A stretch of DNA of 36,973 bases from the NCBI GenBank assembly GCA_023437305.1, contig JAEZGN010000006.1, forward strand, positions 1 through 36,973, given 5' to 3'. Under the pieces are notes generated by a model, which did no database searches, was not told the origin of the DNA, and saw only the letters and a list, made by a program, of their open reading frames with translations. The number at the start of each line of letters is the position of its first letter. Positions within the stretch are counted from its first letter, which is position 1. The DNA is from Bacteroidota bacterium (GTDB lineage: Bacteria; Bacteroidota; Bacteroidia; Bacteroidales; Dysgonomonadaceae). The position numbers were made by a program, and so were the translations under genes. Positions 16,114-23,449 of this stretch are shown piece by piece.

Positions 16114-17661
16114 ATGTTTAAAAATCATCCTAAAGGTTTATTAGCAGCATCATTATCAAATATGGGAGAGCGTTTCGGCTTCTATATTATGATGGCTATT
16201 TTAACTCTGTTCCTGATGTCGAAGTTCGGATTAGACAAAACACATGCAGGAATAATTTATTCTGTATTTTATTTCTGTATCTATGCTTTTGCACTGATTG
16301 GAGGGCTCATAGCCGATAAAACAAAAAAGTACAAAAGTACGATTCAGGTAGGTATAGTATTAATGGCAGTGGGTTATATGATCATTGCAATCCCTACTCC
16401 AACACCAGTATCTAATTTTTGGCCATTCATTATCCTTACTTGCTTCGGACTTTTTGTGATAGCCTTCGGGAATGGTTTATTCAAAGGAAACTTACAAGCA
16501 TTGGTAGGACAAATGTATGATAACCCACAATATGGGAAAATGCGAGATTCCGGTTTTTCTCTATTTTATATGTTTATCAATGTCGGCGCTATCTTTGCTC
16601 CGCTAATTGCTGTAGGTATAAGAAATTGGTGGTTGAAAATCAATGGTTTTTCATACAACTCAGACCTACCGGCTCTTTGCCACCAACATTTAGAAGGAAC
16701 ACTTTCGGGCGAAGCTGCAACCCGATTAGGCACATTAGCTCCTCAGGTTAGCTTAAATGGAGCTCCTACCGATCTAACCACATTTGCCAACGAATACCTA
16801 AACGTATTCAACACAGGATTCCATTATGCATTTGGTATTGCTATTGTAGCGATGTTAATTTCGTTTACGATATATTCAATCAACAAAAAAAGATTCCCGG
16901 ATCCGGCATTAAAAGTAAAAGCCACAAGCACATCATCTGATGCCCCTGTAGAAAAGGAAATGGACTCTAACGAAGTTAAACAACGTCTGTATGCCTTATT
17001 TGCAGTATTTGCTGTTGTTATATTCTTTTGGTTCTCATTCCATCAAAATGGTCTTACGCTTACATATTTTGCAAATGATTATACCGATCTGAGTAAGATG
17101 AACCTAAACCTCTTTGGTCTGGTTACCTTAGAAGGTGCTGAATTGTTCCAATCATTCAATCCTCTGTTTGTAGTATTCCTTACTCCTGTTGTATTAGCTA
17201 TATTTGGATGGCTAAGAGCTAGAGGAAAAGAACCTTCTGCACCTAAAAAGATTGCAATAGGGATGGGTATTGCTGCTTTAGCTTATGTTGTCATGACTAT
17301 TGGATCGTTAGATCTACCTGCAAACTCAGCAGTAAAGGCAATGGGCGGTCTGGCAGACTCGGCACGGGTAACTCCATTCCTTTTGATAGGAACGTATTTA
17401 ATATTAACGATTGCTGAATTATTTATCAGTCCTTTGGGTATCTCATTTGTATCTAAAGTAGCGCCTCCTCAATATCAAGGTATCATGCAGGGATGCTGGT
17501 TAGGAGCTACAGCACTAGGTAATCAATTATTATTTATTGGTGCAATATTATACGAAAACATCCCTATCTGGGCTACATGGGTAGTATTTGTTGCTGCTTG
17601 TTCTATATCAATGTTTACTATGTTGTTTATACTGAAGTGGCTTGAACGCATAACAAAATAA
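16114..17661 (+). CDS. POT/PTR-family peptide transporter (major facilitator superfamily)
   Basis: A 515-residue inner-membrane transporter of the proton-coupled oligopeptide transporter family, probably importing di- or tripeptides. The N-terminus has the family start (HPKGLLAASLSNMGERFGFYIMMAILTLF), followed by a DKTHAGIIYSVFYF segment and the PTR signature region GNGLFKGNLQALVGQMYD. About 12-14 hydrophobic helices alternate, with a hydrophilic loop at about 263-290. The ExxER motif of helix 1 is changed: the glutamate three places before GluArg is Asn (NMGER). That first Glu is important for proton coupling in well-studied members, so energetics or substrate may differ in this subfamily. 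It is a single gene with its own -7 box and a strong terminator. Confidence 0.85.
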   Translation: MFKNHPKGLLAASLSNMGERFGFYIMMAILTLFLMSKFGLDKTHAGIIYSVFYFCIYAFALIGGLIADKTKKYKSTIQVGIVLMAVGYMIIAIPTPTPVSNFWPFIILTCFGLFVIAFGNGLFKGNLQALVGQMYDNPQYGKMRDSGFSLFYMFINVGAIFAPLIAVGIRNWWLKINGFSYNSDLPALCHQHLEGTLSGEAATRLGTLAPQVSLNGAPTDLTTFANEYLNVFNTGFHYAFGIAIVAMLISFTIYSINKKRFPDPALKVKATSTSSDAPVEKEMDSNEVKQRLYALFAVFAVVIFFWFSFHQNGLTLTYFANDYTDLSKMNLNLFGLVTLEGAELFQSFNPLFVVFLTPVVLAIFGWLRARGKEPSAPKKIAIGMGIAALAYVVMTIGSLDLPANSAVKAMGGLADSARVTPFLLIGTYLILTIAELFISPLGISFVSKVAPPQYQGIMQGCWLGATALGNQLLFIGAILYENIPIWATWVVFVAACSISMFTMLFILKWLERITK

Positions 17662-17697
17662 GAATAAGAATAAGAATTATAATTATATAAAAAGAAT

Positions 17698-17733
17698 ACC
17701 CCCGATCATATGGTGATGATCGGGGGTTATTTT
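17698..17733 (+). terminator. Rho-independent terminator after the POT transporter
   Basis: A perfect 12-bp GC-rich stem (17698-17709 and 17716-17727, loop ATGGTG) is followed by TATTTTA. The convergent membrane-protein gene ends at 17752, so the hairpin may act in both directions. Confidence 0.85.
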
Positions 17734-17751
17734 ATAATATACAAAGTATGT

Positions 17752-18237
17752 TTATTCTATTTCTTTTCCATCAATCTCAGGAGTTGTCTCAATCAAGTCT
17801 GTCTTATTTTCTTTCTTACTTCGGAAAACAACAACCAGATAAATTATCGATAAGATAGAAGCAGCACACAACAAATATACGCCACTCCCCGCCCCCGGCA
17901 ATTTGTAGAACAAGTTCAGAGAAACAATAAAAGCAAATATGCTTGTTATTAGTAAAAGGACTCTTGCCGTTTTTTGTCTTAGCATAATCCAAAAGCCGAT
18001 TGTAATCACACTAAACAAAGGAACTAAATATACCACATGCGTGCTATATATCCACTCCTTGTTTTTTGAAAAGAACTTAATAAAGTTGGTAGCCTTCGTT
18101 ATCTTTTTTTGCAAATCGGGCACATCCCATCCTACAATTTTAACACCCCACTTATCGAGCCAGGGAAGAAAGAAAGCTATAATAAAAAGTAGAGCAAAAA
18201 TAAGCTCAAACGACAAATACCTGTTTTTCTTTTCCAT
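17752..18237 (-). CDS. Small four-helix membrane protein of unknown function
   Basis: I do not recognise the family of this 161-residue protein. Four hydrophobic helices are visible at about 10-27, 66-86, 92-110 and 117-138. A polar periplasmic-type loop lies between the first two (about 28-64, rich in Lys) and a charged tail ends the protein (ENKTDLIETTPEIDGKEIE). It starts 8 bp downstream of the LuxR-type regulator stop on the same strand, so the two almost certainly share a transcript. This makes it a possible accessory to, or target of, that regulator. Nothing in it suggests enzymatic activity. Confidence 0.6.
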   Translation of the reverse strand: MEKKNRYLSFELIFALLFIIAFFLPWLDKWGVKIVGWDVPDLQKKITKATNFIKFFSKNKEWIYSTHVVYLVPLFSVITIGFWIMLRQKTARVLLLITSIFAFIVSLNLFYKLPGAGSGVYLLCAASILSIIYLVVVFRSKKENKTDLIETTPEIDGKEIE

Positions 18238-18245
18238 ACGATTCT

Positions 18246-19124
18246 CTATAATTCAATTTCATCGGCTGAAATATAGCCATGTGTTATACAATAAAAGATA
18301 AGTCCCGAAACTGTTTTTATTCCCAGCTTAGCTGTTATATTTTTTCTGTGCGAAAGCACTGTGTTCAAGCTTATATTCAGCTTATCTGCCACCTCTTTAT
18401 TTAAAAAACCTAATGCAATGAGACGAAGGACATCCAGTTCTCGTTCAGACAGAGGCTGCCTCTTATTATCTGGCGTAATACGACCGCTAACAAAAAGTTC
18501 TTGCAGATCTTCAATTCCCGATTCGGACAATTCGTCAATCATTGGTTTCAGCACTTTTTCTCTTATCCGATTATGCTTCTCCAGATCCCTCTGAAAGCTG
18601 TCTATTGTAAATATAACAGCATAACACATGTTTTCATTAAAATTACCCGATATATGCTTTATTATAATACTCTTAAGATCGGTCAGCAAGGCAAGGGGAG
18701 CATCTCCTTTCACCATTCCTTGCTCTATCTGAGCCATCAGTTCCTCTTTAAATTCGGAGAACAGTCTACTGATGAGCTTCATCTGGGCATTGTTGGGGTC
18801 GCTCATACTAATGAAGGCCTTCAGATGCTTCTCAAAGTTGTATAACTGCCCATGAATCAGATACGCATCTGTCTGCTTCAAATACTTAATGACAAGTTGA
18901 ATATCGAACTTCTGAAGCTTCTTTTGAGGAAAATAATCTTCGTTAAGAAAAGTATTCAGGATTACAAGAAAAAATTCAGTATTTACTCCAACCGAATCGC
19001 ATATCTCGCCTATACTTTTATCACCAAGTCCGAGCTTGATCCCAAAGCGATTTACAACAGGTATCAGCTGATGATTATCCTCTATTACTTCCGATAAAAT
19101 GGATGATGATTCTAAAAAAAGCAT
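18246..19124 (-). CDS. LuxR-type regulator fused to a degenerate RIC/hemerythrin-like domain
   Basis: A 292-residue protein. The C-terminal LuxR/GerE helix-turn-helix is clear (about 224-288: PLSERELDVLRLIALGFLNK, then ADKLNISLNTVLSHRKNI, then KLGIKT). The N-terminus (about 8-62: ILSEVIEDNHQLIPVVNRFGIKLG, then DKSIGEICDSVGVN) resembles the ScdA_N/DUF542 domain of RIC di-iron repair proteins such as YtfE. Where those have Cys-Cys-Gly-Gly, this one has LGLGD. The middle (about 75-200) looks like a hemerythrin-type helical bundle: YLKQTDAYLIHGQL, then FKEELMAQIEQ, then DLEKHNRIREKVLKPM. It keeps His91, His157 and His184, while expected ligands appear as Asp86, Gln and Arg188. The domain reading is from memory of family patterns. 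It is divergent from an exported superoxide dismutase and co-transcribed with a small membrane protein. Confidence 0.72.
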   Translation of the reverse strand: MLFLESSSILSEVIEDNHQLIPVVNRFGIKLGLGDKSIGEICDSVGVNTEFFLVILNTFLNEDYFPQKKLQKFDIQLVIKYLKQTDAYLIHGQLYNFEKHLKAFISMSDPNNAQMKLISRLFSEFKEELMAQIEQGMVKGDAPLALLTDLKSIIIKHISGNFNENMCYAVIFTIDSFQRDLEKHNRIREKVLKPMIDELSESGIEDLQELFVSGRITPDNKRQPLSERELDVLRLIALGFLNKEVADKLNISLNTVLSHRKNITAKLGIKTVSGLIFYCITHGYISADEIEL

Positions 19125-19152
19125 AACTTTAGGTTTTCATTTTTTCTGTTAG

Positions 19153-19160
19153 CAAAAGTA
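19153..19160 (-). promoter_or_regulatory. -7 promoter box of the LuxR-type regulator
   Basis: Read on the minus strand, TACTTTTG matches TAnnTTTG and lies 28 bp upstream of the regulator ATG. No good -33 box is seen. Confidence 0.5.
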
Positions 19161-19238
19161 CAGATTAATTCTGAAAACATATTTCTATTTTATATCAGTA
19201 ATTTTATATTAAACCTATTATTACTCAATGCTTATAGA

Positions 19239-19260
19239 TTTTAACAATAATCTGTTAAAA
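19239..19260. promoter_or_regulatory. Inverted repeat in the regulator/SOD divergent region (candidate operator)
   Basis: TTTTAACA and TGTTAAAA form a perfect 8-bp inverted repeat with a 6-nt spacer. It lies about 80 bp upstream of the regulator -7 box and 90 bp upstream of the superoxide dismutase ATG. The symmetry suits binding by a dimer, such as the LuxR-type HTH encoded to the left or an FNR/CRP-type protein. Confidence 0.35.
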
Positions 19261-19349
19261 ACAATCGATAGCAAATCTAGAGTTCTGTAATAAACAAATA
19301 CGGAGGACAATTGTTTAGATATTATATACAACGATAAAGAACACTATAT

Positions 19350-20024
19350 ATGAAAAAGATTTTATTCACGTGTATAATGCTTTCCGGTCTGATACTCAGC
19401 TCTGTGAATGCACAAAATATAAATAATAACAATCAAAAAACAAGAACTATGAAATTTGAATTACCAAAGTTGCCTTATGCAACAAATGCTCTAGAACCTG
19501 TAATTGGTCAACAAACAATTGAATTACATTATGGTAAACACCTTCAGACTTATATTACAAATCTGAACAATCTGATCCAAGGTACTAAATTTGAAAATGC
19601 AGACCTTGAAACAATCGTAAAAGAGAGTGACGGAGCTATCTTTAACAATGCCGGTCAGACATTGAACCATAACATATATTTCCTTTCATTCAGCCCTAAC
19701 GGTGGCGGCGAACCTAAGGGTAAACTAGCCGAAGCGATCAATGCTGAATGGGGATCTTTCGAAAACTTCAAGAAAGAATTTGTTACAGCTGGTACCGGTG
19801 TATTTGGTTCAGGATGGGTATGGCTTGCAAAAGATAATGCAGGAAAGCTACAAATAACAAAAGAACCGAATGCAGGAAATCCGATTACAAAAGGATTAAC
19901 TCCACTATTGGGCTTTGACGTGTGGGAACATGCATATTATCTAGACTATCAGAATCGTCGTGCAGACCATCTTGCTGAGCTTTGGAAGATTATCGACTGG
20001 AATGCAGTAGAAGCTCGCTATTAA
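19350..20024 (+). CDS. sodB: Exported Fe-type superoxide dismutase
   Basis: Converts superoxide to hydrogen peroxide and oxygen. The full frame is 224 residues. Residues 1-21 form a clear signal peptide (MKKILFTCIM, LSGLILSSVNA), then a short Asn-rich linker and a complete catalytic domain from about 34. The four metal ligands are His60, His107, Asp190 and His194 (ELHYGKH, LNHNIYF, DVWEHAYY). Gln103 in NNAGQ marks the iron or cambialistic type known from Bacteroides and Porphyromonas. Most Bacteroidales SODs start at the equivalent of Met34 (MKFELPKLPYA) and are cytoplasmic; here the upstream 33 codons are in frame and signal-like, so periplasmic export is predicted. Internal initiation at 19449 could also make a cytoplasmic form. 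It is divergent from the LuxR-type regulator and has its own terminator. Confidence 0.88.
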   Translation: MKKILFTCIMLSGLILSSVNAQNINNNNQKTRTMKFELPKLPYATNALEPVIGQQTIELHYGKHLQTYITNLNNLIQGTKFENADLETIVKESDGAIFNNAGQTLNHNIYFLSFSPNGGGEPKGKLAEAINAEWGSFENFKKEFVTAGTGVFGSGWVWLAKDNAGKLQITKEPNAGNPITKGLTPLLGFDVWEHAYYLDYQNRRADHLAELWKIIDWNAVEARY

Positions 20025-20052
20025 TAAAAAAACAGCTCATAAATATTATAAG

Positions 20053-20081
20053 AAAGCTCCTTAATAATAAGGAGCTTTTTT
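20053..20081 (+). terminator. Rho-independent terminator after sodB
   Basis: A perfect 11-bp stem (20053-20063 and 20068-20078) with loop ATAA runs into a T tract. It lies about 28 bp after the stop and 21 bp before the convergent DUF4421 gene, which may share it. Confidence 0.85.
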
Positions 20082-20101
20082 ATATATTATAGTTTCAGAT
20101 G

Positions 20102-21058
20102 TTAATTGATATATTTTATTTTCTTTACAAACTGAGGTGCAACACTAAATCTTTTAGTGTAACCTATCTGCATAGTTCCCGTATTTAAAGTCATTCTCAA
20201 TAGCTTAGAATTCGCTACATATATCTGATTCACAACCACAGACAAGCCAATAGACCAATCATCCGCATTGTATCCCATAGATATCCGAGGAAATACAGAC
20301 GGAGAGATTTCAACTTTTCTGAAAGAGCTCAGATTCTCTGTTCCTATATTGAAGCCCACCGAAACTCCTCCCGATAAATAGAAGTTTTTACCGATTATCC
20401 AATTATAAACATACCCTCCACTAACACTCAATTGATAGTTTCTCAATTTCCTATGCCCATTAAACTCTAATGTACTATCAGAGCGCACGTCATTGTAGTA
20501 TATTCCTCCACCCAATTGCCAGCTTCCGGCAGATTTGAGTTGTTTCTCACTTTGGTTAAAGGCTGCTCTATAAGAAAATCTTTTATTATTGAATACATAT
20601 TGACCAAACACTCCGTATTGAATGATTTTTATATCCGGATACAGATATACCTTATCATTTTCCTCGGTATAAAAACCTTTATATCGCTGAAAAAAGACAT
20701 CAGCGATAAATTTTCGTCCATAGTAATGATATTGAAAGTCAAAGATCGCCGTCTTTCCCTGATCCTTATCGCGCATAAACCCAAACCCATATCCTCCACT
20801 TATAGAATAATTTTTATAGGTGACACCCAGCCCCAAACTCACAGGACTATTGGGCATATAGGTCACTTCATTATTATCATCTATCTCATGGGTTAATGAA
20901 GTATATTTATAATATACATGAGGTTTCAAAGACAGTTCATGCTCATATGGTTTAATATATGTGGTATCTACCTGAGCTTGACTTATAACAGGGGTTAATA
21001 AAAAGATAAGAAGAAATATAAATTCACAATACCTTAATATTCTAGTGGTCAGAAACAT
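20102..21058 (-). CDS. DUF4421-family outer-membrane beta-barrel protein
   Basis: About 318 residues from the preferred start at 21058 (MFLTTRILRYCEFIFLL), which gives a proper signal peptide ending near ISQAQ. A longer frame back to 21124 adds 22 residues before the signal and is unlikely. The mature protein begins VDTTYIKPYEHELSLKP and contains alternating amphipathic strands with many Tyr and Gly, such as VSLGLGVTYKNYSISGGYGF and AIFDFQYHYYGRKF. PRISMGYNADDWSIGL comes near the C-terminal end. This pattern matches DUF4421, a Bacteroidetes-restricted barrel family of unknown role. It is monocistronic, convergent with sodB, and near no related genes. It may bind or admit a ligand across the outer membrane, but that is inference. 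Confidence 0.7.
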   Translation of the reverse strand: MFLTTRILRYCEFIFLLIFLLTPVISQAQVDTTYIKPYEHELSLKPHVYYKYTSLTHEIDDNNEVTYMPNSPVSLGLGVTYKNYSISGGYGFGFMRDKDQGKTAIFDFQYHYYGRKFIADVFFQRYKGFYTEENDKVYLYPDIKIIQYGVFGQYVFNNKRFSYRAAFNQSEKQLKSAGSWQLGGGIYYNDVRSDSTLEFNGHRKLRNYQLSVSGGYVYNWIIGKNFYLSGGVSVGFNIGTENLSSFRKVEISPSVFPRISMGYNADDWSIGLSVVVNQIYVANSKLLRMTLNTGTMQIGYTKRFSVAPQFVKKIKYIN

Positions 21059-21174
21059 TCGATAAGTTTTATTCGGCAAATTACGTAATATAAACGAATC
21101 TGACACCCAAAAAGTATAAAGCAAATATTTTTATTTGAAAATTAAGAGACAATTAAGAAAAGTCTTTACTAAAT

Positions 21175-21210
21175 CTCCGTATTCTAATAGGTAAATAGAA
21201 GAATACGGAG
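21175..21210. repeat. 11-bp perfect inverted repeat (hairpin)
   Basis: CTCCGTATTCT (21175-21185) and AGAATACGGAG (21200-21210) are exact inverse complements around a 14-nt loop. Neither side is followed by a T tract, so this does not look like an ordinary terminator. Its role is unknown. Confidence 0.5.
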
Positions 21211-21449
21211 CTAAATTGAAAAGGTTGGAAAGTCTGACTATTATAGATATTCTTCTCAATTCCCATTTTGAATAATTAATTTCTCGAATGAATACAATCC
21301 AAAAATTATTTTGATGAGTAACGGTATTTTACTGCGATCAGTTAATACATAGTTTAGAATATCCCCATTATTTCATTCTCCGTCTCACACACGATGTATA
21401 CTAGAAGCAATAAGAGAAATGAAACACATAACTAAATTTATATCATTAT

Positions 21450-21521
21450 TTTATTCTTTTACTCTTTAAAAGATGTAAGTCTCAGTTTTTTTCAAGACTT
21501 TAGAAGAAACAAAAGAATAAA
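21450..21521. repeat. Nested inverted repeats beside the DUF1398 gene
   Basis: An outer pair, TTTATTCTTTT (21450-21460) and AAAAGAATAAA (21511-21521), flanks an inner pair, AAGTCT (21477-21482) and AGACTT (21495-21500), around a T-rich loop. It lies 9 bp beyond the stop of the minus-strand DUF1398 gene and may shape the 3' end of its transcript. Confidence 0.4.
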
Positions 21522-21530
21522 GAATAATTC

Positions 21531-21920
21531 TCATATGGGTATTTTTTCTTCAAGAACAAAGTTTCCTAATGGATTATAGTAGGTACAAGTCTTCTTTATT
21601 GTATCTATTTCCCATCTATAAATACCTGTTTCGGCTGAGTTTTCACAAAAAGTAAGGTAACTGGTTTTACCTTCTTGATGTGCTTTCAGATACTCCTTAA
21701 ATTTATCAATATCAGTATTTGATATTATATGTAATTTTTCATATTCAGCCTCCGACACAACGGTATAACCATCATTGCCAATATATTCTGCATGACCATC
21801 ATTCACATAAATAGAATACCTTGAAATACCCATGGCGATAAGATCACGGATATATTGAGGAAAATCGACACCACTCTGAACATTAGAATGAGCTTCTTCT
21901 ATTTGACGGAGCGTAAACAT
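21531..21920 (-). CDS. DUF1398 family protein
   Basis: About 129 residues from the preferred start at 21920 (MFTLRQIEEAHSNV). The frame is open to 21959, but the extra 13 residues are hydrophobic and AT-driven and do not resemble the family. The matched pattern is the small DUF1398 group (E. coli YbcV-like): an N-terminal helix FTLRQIEEAHSNVQSGVDFPQYI, then IAMGISRYSIYVNDGHAEYIG and a C-terminal CTYYNPLGNFVLEE. These proteins are small, soluble, and of unknown function. It is monocistronic. Homologues occur patchily, which is consistent with horizontal spread, but base composition here does not differ from its surroundings. Confidence 0.7.
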   Translation of the reverse strand: MFTLRQIEEAHSNVQSGVDFPQYIRDLIAMGISRYSIYVNDGHAEYIGNDGYTVVSEAEYEKLHIISNTDIDKFKEYLKAHQEGKTSYLTFCENSAETGIYRWEIDTIKKTCTYYNPLGNFVLEEKIPI

Positions 21921-22270
21921 ATTCACTATTTGATTCGATATTATAAACAAAATAATCAAATCAAATGTTCATTCAATTCAACTTTATCGAATAGTCATAA
22001 ATATCTGAATATTTAAGTATTTTATTCAAATTAATTATTTTATCAGAATATTGAATAAATTCATAGAAAATTGGAAATAGAATATCAATTTTAAGATAAA
22101 TAAAATATATTAAGAGCTACAAATTTCTTTTTTATCAGCTGTAATTATTATTGAAAATCTATATAACTGACATAAAAAAGTTTGTAGGATTAACATACAA
22201 AAATGACAGTTTTATAAAAAAAGAGACGCCATTCTTAATGACGTCTCTTTTTTATGTTGTCGGCTATATA
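21921..22270. other. 350-bp AT-rich region upstream of DUF1398 and downstream of cydB
   Basis: It contains a near-consensus minus-strand TTATTTTG box (21949-21956) for the DUF1398 gene and a 9-bp inverted repeat (TTTATTCAA 22021-22029 with TTGAATAAA 22051-22059). The cyd operon terminator is at the right end. I see no coding sequence. Confidence 0.45.
22216..22253 (-). terminator. Rho-independent terminator of the cydAB operon
   Basis: On the minus strand, GAGACG-T-CATT pairs with AATG-G-CGTCTC around loop AAG (11 bp including one G-U) and is followed by seven Ts. It lies 18 bp after the cydB stop. Confidence 0.85.
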
Positions 22271-23416
22271 TTAATACACGTGTCCGTCGTCTTTCAAATC
22301 TTTGACATCGAATTTCTTTTTTTCTAAGGAGTTCCAAGCGTAGATAATATATCCCAATACAAATGGAACAAGTAAAGAAACTATACTCATCACTGTAAGG
22401 GTAAATTCACTTGATGAAGAATTTTCGATAGTCAGAGAGCTCTGAAGGTCAGTCGAAGATGGATAGTAAGCAGTGTTATTATAACCTGTAATAAGCAACA
22501 GCATACATACTGTAAGCACTGTACCTATTCCTGTAAACCAGATGCCGGCGTGATACTCTTTGCTTAATAATGTTTTTCCAATACCAAACAGTACAAGCAG
22601 AACACCAACTAAGAATACAACTCCCACTATCGGCATTTCTATAATGTTAAAGAAATATTTATATTGTACAAGTTCTACCACCTTTGTTACTGGATCTACT
22701 GCATAGCCCTTTGCCAAGAATGTCCAAATAACAAATGCAAGAAAGAACACAACAAATGGAATTGCATTAAGTAATAAAAACTTTCTTGAACGATTTACTA
22801 AAGTAGAATCTTTAAGGCGATTGATAAAAAACAAGCACGCTAATGTACGGGCAAGGAAAAACACAGTTAATCCAAGTAACCAGCAGCGAGGTTCAGCTAG
22901 AGCTTCAAGCCCGTGCCATTCACTACCCCAACGGCTGATAACAGGACTCAGAACATCTGTCATATTTCCTTTATTCACCGTAAAATCAGATCCTGTGAAG
23001 AATGTAGCTAAAGCAGCACCTACAAGGAAAGTACCCAATAATCCGTTGCAAAACAGGAACCATCTGTAAGTATTGCGCCCAAACACATTACCCGGCTTCG
23101 ACTGAAATTCGTATGATACTGCCTGTAATACAAAGCAGAACAAAATAGCCATCCATACCCAATATGCACCACCAAAGCTGGTAGAGTAAAACAATGGAAA
23201 GGATGCAAACAGTGCACCTCCAAACGTCACAAGGGTAGTAAACGTATATTCCCATTTACGGCCTAATGCATTTACCAATATCATGCGTTCCTTTTCGTCT
23301 TTAGCTAATGAGAAAAGCATCGACTGTCCACCCTGAACAAACAAGAGGAATGCAAATATCCCCCCGATCAGGCATATAAGGAACCACCAATAATGTTGTA
23401 AAAATGAATAATCCAT
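22271..23416 (-). CDS. cydB: Cytochrome bd ubiquinol oxidase subunit II
   Basis: Second subunit of the high-affinity cytochrome bd quinol oxidase in the inner membrane. The protein is 381 residues, close to E. coli CydB (379), with about eight to nine hydrophobic helices. Family features include an N-terminal FLQHYWWFLICLIGGIFAFLLFVQGGQSML, WEYTFTTLVTFGGALFASFPLFYST near 51-75, and a C-terminal GYIIYAW. It starts 33 bp downstream of cydA on the same strand, forming an operon with a shared terminator. The enzyme lets strict or microaerotolerant anaerobes of this phylum respire trace oxygen. Confidence 0.93.
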   Translation of the reverse strand: MDYSFLQHYWWFLICLIGGIFAFLLFVQGGQSMLFSLAKDEKERMILVNALGRKWEYTFTTLVTFGGALFASFPLFYSTSFGGAYWVWMAILFCFVLQAVSYEFQSKPGNVFGRNTYRWFLFCNGLLGTFLVGAALATFFTGSDFTVNKGNMTDVLSPVISRWGSEWHGLEALAEPRCWLLGLTVFFLARTLACLFFINRLKDSTLVNRSRKFLLLNAIPFVVFFLAFVIWTFLAKGYAVDPVTKVVELVQYKYFFNIIEMPIVGVVFLVGVLLVLFGIGKTLLSKEYHAGIWFTGIGTVLTVCMLLLITGYNNTAYYPSSTDLQSSLTIENSSSSEFTLTVMSIVSLLVPFVLGYIIYAWNSLEKKKFDVKDLKDDGHVY

Positions 23417-23449
23417 AGTTATATCTTTTTTTAGTTAAAAAATCAAGTG

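Larger units (their letters stand above)
21059..21530. other. 472-bp gene-free region with inverted repeats
   Basis: Two structured elements stand out: an 11-bp perfect inverted repeat at 21175-21210 and a nested pair at 21450-21521, both listed separately. No reading frame, tRNA or clear promoter occurs between them. The rest is AT-rich and could be decayed coding sequence, but I can support no specific parent gene. Confidence 0.45.
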
